Source of the DNA: Phycisphaerae bacterium
GTDB lineage: Bacteria; Planctomycetota; Phycisphaerae; Phycisphaerales; SM1A02
Assembly (NCBI GenBank): GCA_002705085.1
Contig: PAHO01000048.1
Coordinates: 53,580 to 98,773, forward strand
Direction of reading: 5' to 3'
Length of the DNA: 45,194 bases
In this document: piece after piece, positions 35,470-43,964 of the stretch
Numbering within the stretch: the first letter of the stretch is position 1
How the letters are laid out: every line of letters begins with the position of its first letter
The notes under the pieces: model-generated
Databases searched by the model: none
What the model was told of the DNA's origin: nothing
What the model saw: only the letters and a program-made list of their open reading frames with translations
Program-made: the position numbers and the translations under genes

Positions 35470-37536
35470 TCAGCAGTCGTTGCCCCAAGACGAAAGCAGA
35501 ATCTGCAGGTCAGAGAAATCGGTTTCGCCATCATCGTTGAGGTCGCCACCATCCGACAATCCCCAAGCGGACAGCACCACCTGCAAGTCGGAGAAGTTGA
35601 CTTCGTTGTCACCATTGAGGTCACCAAGGCAACCGTCAAAGCCATCAAAGTGTTGGGTGGCCAAGTCGTAAGCCTGAGGACCAATGACCAGGCCCATCAA
35701 GCGACCCGGAAGATCATCAGCAATGGGGTGAATACCGCCCCAGATACGACTGAGCGAACACTGGTCGCTCGCGTCCCGGTAGCTGACCCACTGAAGCGTG
35801 ACATCAATCGAAGGGCCATCCTCAAAGACCAAGAACTCGTTTCGAGGCGCGACATACTCGCCCAAACCACCCGGGAAATACGGGCTTCCGGTCAACAACG
35901 TCATTAATTCGGCGGCGGCCCGGCTGTAGGTGGAGTGGCCCGACACATAACCCGCAAAGTTCGGGGTGACGAAAGATGGCCGCTGATAGGGCCACCAATT
36001 CTGCGCCAAAATCCAATCGCAGCCCGCCGTATCGATGGCGGGATCATTGATGAAGTCTGGACCACGCCAAGCAAAAGCCGCGATCTTGCCCACGTTCTGA
36101 TTGAGGGGGCCAGCCAAATGTTGATGGCGCTCCCCAGGCTGAACGGTGTCAAAAGTGATCAACTCAATCAAACCTGGGATCAGTTGCAAACCACGCGGGT
36201 CGTAACTGGGCAATGATGGGTCAGTACGTTGGCCGTTCTGAGCCATCCATCGGACCACGGAGACTGGACGAACATAGTCGTAGTACCCCTTCACACCCCA
36301 TGCTGTGATTGCCACATCGTGCATGCAACCCCCAAGGGCAAAATAGGCTTTCACATCAAATTCCAGCTCGGAGAGCACCGGACCTTCACCGCCCATTTTG
36401 CGTTCAAAGGAGGGGTGGTCCATCACATCATTGAGCAAAGTGAACCAGTGGCCGGGGGGAGTTTCAGAATCTGGCCCATCGGCCCAAAACTCTGCCAGCA
36501 CTCGACCGTAGTCCCCACGGGGAACCATCTGGACCGGGAACGCTTCACCCGTAACTGGGTTGACGCTGTATCCCTGGCTGTCATCTCCGCCATTGAGGAC
36601 GTCATAGAAATCAATGAAATCCGCAGGGTCGGTGGGCAATGTTGCATTCCCGATGCTATTGGGACTGATATCCCACTCCACACCATCGGTATGGTCCAAG
36701 TGAGAGGACCAAATGAGCACTTGCTCGAATCCCTCGAGGTACTCAAGCTCTCGTGCAGTATCCAACAGTGGAGGCGACCCCGGATCAAGATACACCGACC
36801 AGTCCGAACCATCGCGTTCATAGACCGTGCGCTGGTCGGTTTGAAGGGAGAATGGCACCACCGCGCCCCATTCTGGTGACAAGAACGGGGGAATACCGCC
36901 TGGAATAACGTTGCCTGATTGGTCTATGAATTCTTCAAAGCCCAGTGGTTGCCAGCGGTTCGGGTACAGCAAATCTGGATTGCCCGGATCTTCTGGGAAC
37001 AACGCGGGGTTGATTGGTTCATACTCCAAATTCTCATAGTCATTGACTTCGTTGGAACTGTCGGCCAAACCGAATTGAATATACGCCTCGGCAATTCGAT
37101 TGCCAACGGCGGCGGGGCTGTTGCCAATCAACGTGTCATTGGTTGGGTCGAGGCCCAACGAGACCATCAGGTTTTCGTAGGCGGGAAGCATCGTGTCGGC
37201 GCCGGGAGATTGGGCAAAGCGATGCGAAAGCAAGCCAAACGCGGCGTGAGAGATTGCGGTCTCTCGAGAAGACTCTAAATCTCCGGTCGGAGCAACCGAC
37301 TCGGAAAAAAGCCAAGGTGCCGGGCCATCTTCGAAGCAACTCCACGCATCCCACATCGCAGCTGATGTGTGAAAGAGGTTTCGGGCGTGCACCGTTGGTC
37401 GAGCAAAGTCATTGCGGATTGACTCGAGAAGCAGCTCATTCCACTGGCGTGCCACACTTTCGGTGGCCGAGGTTGTGGCGGGAACCGCAACCGCAAAGGA
37501 ACAAAACGCGAGACCAATCGATTTCATACTGAACAT
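35470..37536 (-). CDS. Secreted vanadium haloperoxidase/PAP2-type protein with dockerin-like C-terminus
   Basis: A 688-residue protein with signal peptide (MFSMKSIGLAFCSFAVAVPATTSA). The full PAP2/haloperoxidase signature is present: K416-x6-R423-P424 (KGYYDYVRP), SGH at about 532-534 (YVSGHSTYS), and R597-x5-H603 with D607 (SRIWGGIHPIADD). This arrangement binds vanadate in haloperoxidases or acts on phosphates in PAP2 enzymes; which applies is open. The C-terminus has two dockerin-like repeats (DLNGDNEVNFSDLQVVLSAWG, DLNDDGETDFSDLQILLSSWG; shown truncated) and ends in Cys. ATG 37536 follows GGGAG by five bases. Confidence 0.8.
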   Translation of the reverse strand: MFSMKSIGLAFCSFAVAVPATTSATESVARQWNELLLESIRNDFARPTVHARNLFHTSAAMWDAWSCFEDGPAPWLFSESVAPTGDLESSRETAISHAAFGLLSHRFAQSPGADTMLPAYENLMVSLGLDPTNDTLIGNSPAAVGNRIAEAYIQFGLADSSNEVNDYENLEYEPINPALFPEDPGNPDLLYPNRWQPLGFEEFIDQSGNVIPGGIPPFLSPEWGAVVPFSLQTDQRTVYERDGSDWSVYLDPGSPPLLDTARELEYLEGFEQVLIWSSHLDHTDGVEWDISPNSIGNATLPTDPADFIDFYDVLNGGDDSQGYSVNPVTGEAFPVQMVPRGDYGRVLAEFWADGPDSETPPGHWFTLLNDVMDHPSFERKMGGEGPVLSELEFDVKAYFALGGCMHDVAITAWGVKGYYDYVRPVSVVRWMAQNGQRTDPSLPSYDPRGLQLIPGLIELITFDTVQPGERHQHLAGPLNQNVGKIAAFAWRGPDFINDPAIDTAGCDWILAQNWWPYQRPSFVTPNFAGYVSGHSTYSRAAAELMTLLTGSPYFPGGLGEYVAPRNEFLVFEDGPSIDVTLQWVSYRDASDQCSLSRIWGGIHPIADDLPGRLMGLVIGPQAYDLATQHFDGFDGCLGDLNGDNEVNFSDLQVVLSAWGLSDGGDLNDDGETDFSDLQILLSSWGNDC

Positions 37537-37671
37537 GATTTCTCCCAAGAAATGCGACGATACATCATGACATCAGATCGGCCACTTTTGCAGTGAAATC
37601 AACGCAATATTCGACGCAACGTCCGGAAAAAGGCGGCCCAAAGCGAATCTCTGGCAACCTGTCTCAGGCGA

Positions 37672-39510
37672 TCAGCATTCACTGCCCCAGGCCGAAAGAA
37701 CCAGGCTGAGATCACTGAAGTTGGTCTCACCGTCACCGTTGACATCTCCTCCATCCGAGGTCAACCAGTTGGAAAGGATGATGCTGAGATCACTGAAGCC
37801 AACAACACCATCGCCACTCAAATCGGCGGGGCATGGAGCTTCATCGGTCAAGACGCCAAAGGTCAACGTTCCGTTCCATTGATCATCGGTTCCAGTGCCA
37901 TAACCATGCGTCAAACGAACAACCCAATCCCCGGCACCAGAAAGGCTTTGTCCACACAAGGAAAAGGTGAAGGCATAGTCGCCGCTTTCAGGAACATCCC
38001 ACTCGGCGGGGAAGTCTTCCAAGATGCCATTGGCGCACGTTTCAACGTCATAAGAGCCAACCTCAATGCACGCGCCACTGGGGTCAATCACTTGAATGGC
38101 GACATCACCGGCCCAAGTGCCATCCTCATCGCCGTTGGTGTAGGTCAATTCCGCTGTCAATGAATCGAGGTCGCCATCTAGGGCAACGACGTATTCCACA
38201 AATTCACCACCATTGAGAGCGTCGGTGTCCACCGAGAGTTCGCTCAAGACAGCAGTGCCGCCAGCCGAATCACAAGAGTCGGGAATACCGTTGGCATCAC
38301 AATCTTGGGCGCCTCCAGCAAGAGATTCGCAGTCCGAAACCCCGTCGTCATCACAGTCTGGCAATACTTCGCAAACATCCAGCACTGCGTTGCCATCGCA
38401 GTCTGTGGTTTCGTCAATTTCACATTCATCGGGGATCATCGATCCATTGCAATCTTCGCTCACGCCGTCGGCAATGTCTTCATCGTCCGGTTGGCCATTG
38501 CCATTGCAATCGATCTCATTGCTGAATGAACTTGACAGGACGTAAAGCCCTGTTGCTCCCTGCCAGCCCCCGATACGAACCACGTAATCACCAGCGCCAA
38601 GATCGATTGTGATCCTCGAGGCGTATTGCACACAACCATCATCTGGTTCGTCGTCACCGGAGTCGCCGTCGCACACCACAACCGTGCCGTCCAACTCATG
38701 AATCGATAGGTCGGTGTCGTAATCAGAATCACAAGTCCACAAGTCAAGGGTGCCTGCTTCAGCAAGGCTGATGGCATAGAAAACGTCTGGGCCATCTCCA
38801 GTGAAGGCGGCGGTACTGCACTGGTCGCCATACGTGGCCTCTGCACCGGCACACTCAGTGGAGCCTGTGACCTGTCCGTTCAAGTCCATCGCGATGGCGT
38901 TTTCAAACAAGTCATTTGCGATACCAGCGCTTTCGCAAACATCGGGGACACCATTGGCATCACAGTCGGTCAAATTTTCACACTCATCCAAAACGCCGTT
39001 CGTATCACAGTCCGTCTCGGGACCGATCTCGCTGGCATCGTCAATACCATTGCCGTTGCAGTCAGAAACAGTCCCGTAGGAAATCGTGATCGTGCCACCG
39101 ATGTACTCAGCATCGATCGTGGCGGCTGCGTCGTCGTAACTCTCGAAGAACTCAATCACCAACTCGTTGGTGGCAAAATTTGCCTCGGCAGATCCTGAGA
39201 TCGGCCCCCAAAGTCCACCGGCACTGCCCGAACCCTCATCAGGGAAGAATTGAATCGAAACTTCACCGTTGATGTCCATCCGCATCTCATTGCCCCAGGA
39301 GGGGCCATCAAGGCCTGATCCGGTCACATCGGTCCAAGTCACTCCATTCACGATGCTGCCTGCGGGCAAGGCTTCCGAAAGGACAATGTTGTCGGGTGCA
39401 CCGAGAGCGTCCCAACTGCCAATGCCAGCCAAGTCAATGGTGAACTCTTGGGCATGAGCCGAAATTGATGCTGCCAAGGTGATCAAGGTGCCTGTGTGTG
39501 CGTAATTCAT
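37672..39510 (-). CDS. Secreted dockerin-tagged protein (shorter paralog)
   Basis: A 612-residue exported protein. Signal peptide MNYAHTGTLITLAASISAHAQ; an N-terminal domain of about 145 residues (EFTIDLAGIGSWDALGAPDN...) almost identical to the next gene; Asp/Asn-rich thrombospondin-type-3-like calcium repeats (DCDTNGVLDEC, DCDANGVPDVC); a pre-peptidase-like beta domain (DVFYAISLAEAGTLDLWTC); more calcium repeats; a P-domain-like region (GDWVVRLTHGYGTG); and two dockerin-like repeats ending WGSEC. No catalytic residues were seen. AGGA lies six bases before the ATG. A structural or matrix role on the cell surface is inferred. Confidence 0.75.
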   Translation of the reverse strand: MNYAHTGTLITLAASISAHAQEFTIDLAGIGSWDALGAPDNIVLSEALPAGSIVNGVTWTDVTGSGLDGPSWGNEMRMDINGEVSIQFFPDEGSGSAGGLWGPISGSAEANFATNELVIEFFESYDDAAATIDAEYIGGTITISYGTVSDCNGNGIDDASEIGPETDCDTNGVLDECENLTDCDANGVPDVCESAGIANDLFENAIAMDLNGQVTGSTECAGAEATYGDQCSTAAFTGDGPDVFYAISLAEAGTLDLWTCDSDYDTDLSIHELDGTVVVCDGDSGDDEPDDGCVQYASRITIDLGAGDYVVRIGGWQGATGLYVLSSSFSNEIDCNGNGQPDDEDIADGVSEDCNGSMIPDECEIDETTDCDGNAVLDVCEVLPDCDDDGVSDCESLAGGAQDCDANGIPDSCDSAGGTAVLSELSVDTDALNGGEFVEYVVALDGDLDSLTAELTYTNGDEDGTWAGDVAIQVIDPSGACIEVGSYDVETCANGILEDFPAEWDVPESGDYAFTFSLCGQSLSGAGDWVVRLTHGYGTGTDDQWNGTLTFGVLTDEAPCPADLSGDGVVGFSDLSIILSNWLTSDGGDVNGDGETNFSDLSLVLSAWGSEC

Positions 39511-39606
39511 GATTTTTCCTACGTTTTGAGGTTGTTTCTTCTTTCAGTTGTACTCCGCATCGCTTGGTTCTGGGAATATTTCCTGTCGAATTTCTGATGT
39601 CTGCAC

Positions 39607-39636
39607 AAAAAAGCGGGCGGCCCGAAGGCCGCCCGC
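39607..39636 (-). terminator. Intrinsic terminator of the 39671-42340 gene
   Basis: GCGGGCGGCC/GGCCGCCCGC (39613-39622 with 39627-39636) is a perfect 10-bp stem with loop CGAA, followed on the minus strand by TTTTTT (39612-39607). It separates the two paralogs, so they are probably transcribed independently. Confidence 0.9.
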
Positions 39637-39670
39637 ATCAATTTAGAGCTGTTTGAACCGAGGTTCAGGC

Positions 39671-42340
39671 TCAGCAACCACCCCAAGCCGACAGGATCAC
39701 CTGCAGGTCAGCGAAGTTGGTTACGCCGTCACCGTTGGCATCGCCAGCGGTGGAGGATTCCCAAGCCGAGAGAATCAGCTGGAGGTCACCGAAGCCAACT
39801 TCACCGTCACCATTGAGGTCGCCGGTGCATGGCTCTTCGTCAGCAACGAATGTCATCTGAATGGTCCACTCAGGATCGGGGAATCCGATCGCAGGGTAAC
39901 CGATCCAGTCAGTGAGTCCGCAGCCGGCAGCGTAGATGTAAGTGGCTGCACCATCGGCAGCATCCATCACGTCGTAAGCAGCGAATCCGTCCGTTGAAGC
40001 TGGAACATCCAGGAAGACACCGAACGCAGATCCTGCATCAATGGCAATGGGCTCATCGAAGCTGAGTTCTGCAATTCCAGCACCGCCGGCGTCCATGCAA
40101 ACAGTTCCTTCACCAAGCAGGACCATCGTGGCAAGCGATGGGGCAGCTGGATCTGGGATACTGACCACTGAGACTCCAGCTTCCAAGAAGCTGCCGCCAT
40201 TGACCACAGGAATGGCAAGGCAACTCAATGCAAGGCCATCTGGATTCACGGTATCTGCGTCGTACACGTTCATGAACGTGTTTTCGACTGTAATGCCGCC
40301 AGCTGCACAGGCAACGCCACCTTCGCCGGTGGACGCACCTTGGTCAGCAGGATAGACCGCGTCGCCGCCGTCGCATGCTGTGTTGAATTCACAAGCAGCT
40401 TGGCAAGCGTCAAGGACACCATTGCCATCGGAGTCTTCAGCACCGTCTGCAAGGTCGCACTCATCAAGAGCACCGTTTTCATCGCAGTCATTGCCGAAGA
40501 GTTCACACTCGTCGAGCGTGCCGTTGTCATTGCAGTCATTGCCTTCAATCTCATCACCGTCAGGAACACCGTTGCCATTGCAGTCATTGGCGTCACACGA
40601 GGAAGAGATTTCATTGCCACCTTGATCATCGAAGGTACCAGGACCTGCGTACTGATCAGGGCTGTTGCCGCAAAGGACAGAGTTGCCAACAGTTGCTGTA
40701 TCGCCACCATTGATGTAGATACCGCCGCCTGCAGCAGCATTGTTCGATTCGAACAAGCAACCTGTTGCCGTTGGGCTACCACCTGCGGTGCAAATAGCAC
40801 CACCGGTGTTGCTGGCCGTGTTATTGCGGAAGACACAATCTGTGAAGATCGCACCATCAGCACCGTTGTTCAACGCGATGCAAGCACCAGCGTCAACCGC
40901 GGAGTTGCCCACGAACAAGCATTCAATGAACTCGGAACCGTTTTGGGCACCGAGGTTACAGACCGCTCCACCGAGGCTTCCGGAAGAGTTGTTCCGGAAG
41001 ACGCAGTTTCGGAAAGTCACCTTGCCAAACGAGGGGTTCAAAATGAAGGCTCCGCCATCTCCACCTGAGCGACCATCTTCGAAAACCATGTTTTCGTAGA
41101 TCTCAGTGCCAAAGAAGGTCATGCATTGACGAACGTTGTCACCAGTAATGATGGTGGTGGGGTTGCCATCGGCATCGACCGAACCACGGTGAATCACACC
41201 GTTGGCGGCCAAGGAGATGGTGTAGCCCCAGTTGTAAACGCCAGGACCCCAGTTGATGATGTCACCTGGGCAAAGATCAGCGAGGCCTGGGCCAATTTGA
41301 TCGATGAAGTCTTGAGCACTGACAACGTTAAAGATTTGTGGGTCGCCACCACAGGGGTCACCTGCGCTGAACGATCCTGACATCTCGTAGTTGCCTGTCG
41401 CTTCATTCCAACCACCAATTCGAACGATGTAATCGCCAGCATCGATGAGAGTGGTCAACGTGGATTGCCATGTGGGGGAGCCACAGGAGTCGTCATCACA
41501 GAACAGGATGTTGCCCGCCATGTCATGGATCGACAAATCGGTATCGAAATCCGAGGTGCAGAGAGACAGCGTCAATTCGCCCAATTCAGGAACAGAAATG
41601 CTGTAGAAGACATCAGGTCCGGTTCCAGTAAAGAATCCACCTGGTCCATCACAAGCCCAAGTGTCTTCTTCAGTTGCACAAGCAGTAGACCCTGAGGCCA
41701 ATCCGCCATCGATGTCAAAGGCAATTGCACCAGCAATGGTGTCATTGGCCACACCGCCACCTTCACAAACGTCAGGAACGCCGTTGGCATCACAGTCTGC
41801 TTGGTTTTCGCATTCATCCAACACGCCGTTGTCATCACAGTCGGTGGTTGGGTCGAGTTCCGAAGCATCATCCACACCGTTGCCGTTGCAGTCATCGAGG
41901 GTTCCGTAGGAAATCGTGATCGTGCCGCCGGTGTATTCAGCGTCAACCGTAGCGCCTGCGTCGTCGTAGCTTTCCCAGAATTCAATTACCAGGGTGTCGG
42001 TAGCAAAGTTTGCGGATGCCGATCCCGAAGATGGGCCCCATTCGCCACCGGCAGTAGCGCCACCATCATTTGGGAAAAATTGGACGGCGACTTCACCATT
42101 GATGTCCATCCGCATTTCGTTGCCCCATGAAGGGCCACCAAGACCGGATCCGGTCACATCGGTCCAAGTCACCCCAGACACGATGCTGCCCGCGGGCAAG
42201 GCTTCCGAAAGAACAATGTTGTCGGGTGCACCGAGGGCATCCCAACTGCCAATACCGGCCAAATCAATTGTGATTTCTTGTGCCTGAGCCGTGGCTGACG
42301 CAGCCAACGTGACCAGTGCACCTGTGTAAGCGTATTTCAT
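39671..42340 (-). CDS. Secreted dockerin-tagged protein with parallel beta-helix (longer paralog)
   Basis: An 889-residue exported protein. Signal peptide MKYAYTGALVTLAASATAQAQ, then the same N-terminal domain, calcium repeats and pre-peptidase-like domain (DVFYSISVPELGELTLSLC) as its neighbour. Residues about 335-570 form a right-handed parallel beta-helix: repeated FRNCVFRNNSSGSLGGAVCN, FTDCVFRNNTASNTGGAI, CLFESNNAAAGGGIY. A further calcium-repeat block and a beta domain precede two dockerin-like repeats ending WGGC. AGGAGG sits seven bases before the ATG. It may bind or degrade polysaccharide, but no active-site residues were identified. Confidence 0.78.
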   Translation of the reverse strand: MKYAYTGALVTLAASATAQAQEITIDLAGIGSWDALGAPDNIVLSEALPAGSIVSGVTWTDVTGSGLGGPSWGNEMRMDINGEVAVQFFPNDGGATAGGEWGPSSGSASANFATDTLVIEFWESYDDAGATVDAEYTGGTITISYGTLDDCNGNGVDDASELDPTTDCDDNGVLDECENQADCDANGVPDVCEGGGVANDTIAGAIAFDIDGGLASGSTACATEEDTWACDGPGGFFTGTGPDVFYSISVPELGELTLSLCTSDFDTDLSIHDMAGNILFCDDDSCGSPTWQSTLTTLIDAGDYIVRIGGWNEATGNYEMSGSFSAGDPCGGDPQIFNVVSAQDFIDQIGPGLADLCPGDIINWGPGVYNWGYTISLAANGVIHRGSVDADGNPTTIITGDNVRQCMTFFGTEIYENMVFEDGRSGGDGGAFILNPSFGKVTFRNCVFRNNSSGSLGGAVCNLGAQNGSEFIECLFVGNSAVDAGACIALNNGADGAIFTDCVFRNNTASNTGGAICTAGGSPTATGCLFESNNAAAGGGIYINGGDTATVGNSVLCGNSPDQYAGPGTFDDQGGNEISSSCDANDCNGNGVPDGDEIEGNDCNDNGTLDECELFGNDCDENGALDECDLADGAEDSDGNGVLDACQAACEFNTACDGGDAVYPADQGASTGEGGVACAAGGITVENTFMNVYDADTVNPDGLALSCLAIPVVNGGSFLEAGVSVVSIPDPAAPSLATMVLLGEGTVCMDAGGAGIAELSFDEPIAIDAGSAFGVFLDVPASTDGFAAYDVMDAADGAATYIYAAGCGLTDWIGYPAIGFPDPEWTIQMTFVADEEPCTGDLNGDGEVGFGDLQLILSAWESSTAGDANGDGVTNFADLQVILSAWGGC

Positions 42341-42367
42341 TGTGATTCCTCCTCAGGAATAGACACA

Positions 42368-42383
42368 GAGATAGATCTATCTC
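42368..42383. promoter_or_regulatory. Perfect 16-bp palindrome in the leader of the beta-helix gene
   Basis: GAGATAGATCTATCTC is self-complementary and lies 28 bp upstream of the ATG at 42340, between candidate promoter and Shine-Dalgarno. It could be an operator or fold as a leader hairpin (6-bp stem, GATC loop). Confidence 0.45.
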
Positions 42384-42428
42384 CGGCTGAAGTACCGGAT
42401 CTACTTCTATTTCTAACTTCTAATGGCT

Positions 42429-42452
42429 TTTATACAAGGATTCTTGTCATAA
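42429..42452 (-). promoter_or_regulatory. Candidate promoter/operator of the beta-helix gene
   Basis: On the minus strand TATAAA (42434-42429) is a -10-like box about 90 bp before the start; the -35 (TGAATT, 17 bases up) is poor. It overlaps the dyad TTATACAAG (42430-42438) with CTTGT-C-ATAA (42443-42452). Such overlap would suit repression. The opposite strand gene at 42588 may share the region. Confidence 0.35.
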
Positions 42453-42587
42453 ATTCAGGTTTCGGCCGCACACACCGAACTTTGGGGACAAGTTCTCGGA
42501 CATTCGGCTGATTTCAAAAATATGGCTTATTGCCCCAAAGAGGGGGGTTGTGCGGCCCGATGAGAGAACTCGTATTGGAGATCCCAA

Positions 42588-43550
42588 ATGCCCTCACCGC
42601 ACGCTCGTATTGCCCTCTTTGGTTCCGGCCCAGCTCTTGACGCAGCTGCAGAAATCTTGCGTTCGGCGGGACGCAATCCTCTTTATGTCGCAAAAGGTGA
42701 GGATTTGAGCAACGCGGATGTGGTCCTTTATGAAGGTGCCGCACCAGCGTCGCTCCTCCCAGAAATCCCGGTTTTTCAAGTAGGAGAGGGTATTGATTTG
42801 GAATTTGGCCTCGATCCGGTCAATGACCCGGCCGGAACACTTGCATGCATGGATGCCGTGATCGATGAACAACTGGCTTCGCTGGATGCTGAACATGATT
42901 TGGCCGCGGCCAAAGAAGAACTTTTCCGAGTGGTCAAAGCCCAAGCCAAACTTGAAGCCGAGTTGGAATCGCTCGCTGGCGGAATTGAAGACGCTTGTGA
43001 GGAAACTGGGGGCCGACTTCGCAAATTGGTCATCGAAGCTGAATTCCGCGGTTTGATCAGCCAAGAGCTTGGGGCGGAGGATGCCCTTCGAACCTCGATG
43101 CAATATCTCATCCACAAGGTTGGGGTCAGCAATGCGATTGTGGCGACTCCAGGTTTCGATGGCTGGCAACTTGGGGCTTACGTCAACGTCGATGCCCCTC
43201 GGGAGGCCACCCAAGATGTTGTGGACCGTGTTCTGGAACGTGCAAACGATTTCGCTTCCGCGAGCGTGACCTGTTCAACCGGCAATGAGTTGCAGGCCAA
43301 ACTTGATCTGGATCACCCGGGCCTTGATGGCCGAACCTGTGTCTGGACTGGCGCCTACTACGAGGCCGAAGCCAAAGCGAGTCTGATCTTCTTCCGAAAC
43401 GAGTCATCGCCCTTCCGACAAGAGGATCTCGAAACGATCGATGTCGTCTCCAACCTGCTCGGTCGTCAATTGGGGGGGCTCGAGCGGATCGAACTCCGAG
43501 CCCAGCCCGAAGAAGAGGCCTCGGACGACCAGTGGCGTGATGCTGCCTAA
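42588..43550 (+). CDS. GAF-like domain protein, unknown function
   Basis: A 320-residue soluble protein. The N-terminal 85 residues look like a receiver-like alpha/beta segment (RIALFGSGPALDAAAEILRSAG; DVVLYEGAAPASLLPEIPVFQVG). A coiled coil (about 100-150; EHDLAAAKEELFRVVKAQAKLEAELESL) joins it to a C-terminal region that resembles GAF domains (DALRTSMQYLIHKVGVSNAIVATPGFDGWQLGAYV; RTCVWTGAYYEAEAKASLIFFRNESSPFRQEDLETIDVVSNLLGRQLGG, both given only as landmarks). No effector domain (kinase, EAL, GGDEF) is present. GGAG lies seven bases before the ATG. A sensory or regulatory role is inferred. Confidence 0.6.
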   Translation: MPSPHARIALFGSGPALDAAAEILRSAGRNPLYVAKGEDLSNADVVLYEGAAPASLLPEIPVFQVGEGIDLEFGLDPVNDPAGTLACMDAVIDEQLASLDAEHDLAAAKEELFRVVKAQAKLEAELESLAGGIEDACEETGGRLRKLVIEAEFRGLISQELGAEDALRTSMQYLIHKVGVSNAIVATPGFDGWQLGAYVNVDAPREATQDVVDRVLERANDFASASVTCSTGNELQAKLDLDHPGLDGRTCVWTGAYYEAEAKASLIFFRNESSPFRQEDLETIDVVSNLLGRQLGGLERIELRAQPEEEASDDQWRDAA

Positions 43551-43571
43551 AGAATCAGTAGCCTGCACCAT

Positions 43572-43964
43572 GTGTCTCACCGCCGTGTTGCTTTGATTTG
43601 CCACACCCCTCAGGGCCAAGTTCCCCACTGGGATCTTCTTTTTGAGCGGCAACCAGGGAGTGAACTGTGCGCCACTTGGCGACTTGATCAGCCTTGTCAC
43701 ACGGGGCAAGGAATAGCCACAACAGTTCGGCTGTTTGACCATAGGCGCTTCTATTTGGAACTTGATTCTGAGGTCACCTCAGACAACATCGGCAGTGTGA
43801 AGCCAGAAGCTTCGGGTGACATCCTGGATGTTGATGACTTTGATGAACCATCACACGTTGTGGTGCGTTGGTCTCATGGGGAATGGTCCAAGCTTCTTTT
43901 TCTCAACCATGAACTGCACTACGAACGTTTGGTCCAAGCGGACCAAACTTCTGATGCGAAGTAG
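43572..43964 (+). CDS. LigD 3'-phosphoesterase-like (PE) stand-alone protein
   Basis: A 130-residue protein resembling the phosphoesterase domain of bacterial LigD (DNA polymerase ligase N-terminal domain family). The key pattern ICHTPQGQVPHWDLLFE has His11, His19 and Asp21 matching the H...HWD metal-site residues of the family, then ATWRL and the segment LFDHRRFYLELDSEV...GSV. It would trim 3'-phosphate or ribonucleotide ends at breaks. No ligase or Ku is nearby. GTG start; the GAF-like gene ends 21 bp upstream. Its last 46 bp overlap the end of murJ. Confidence 0.7.
   Translation: MSHRRVALICHTPQGQVPHWDLLFERQPGSELCATWRLDQPCHTGQGIATTVRLFDHRRFYLELDSEVTSDNIGSVKPEASGDILDVDDFDEPSHVVVRWSHGEWSKLLFLNHELHYERLVQADQTSDAK

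Noticed and set aside
40340-41068. 242-codon plus-strand frame within the beta-helix gene
   Set aside because: Antisense to a repetitive gene; its Val/Ile-rich repeats mirror the coding repeats of the real protein.
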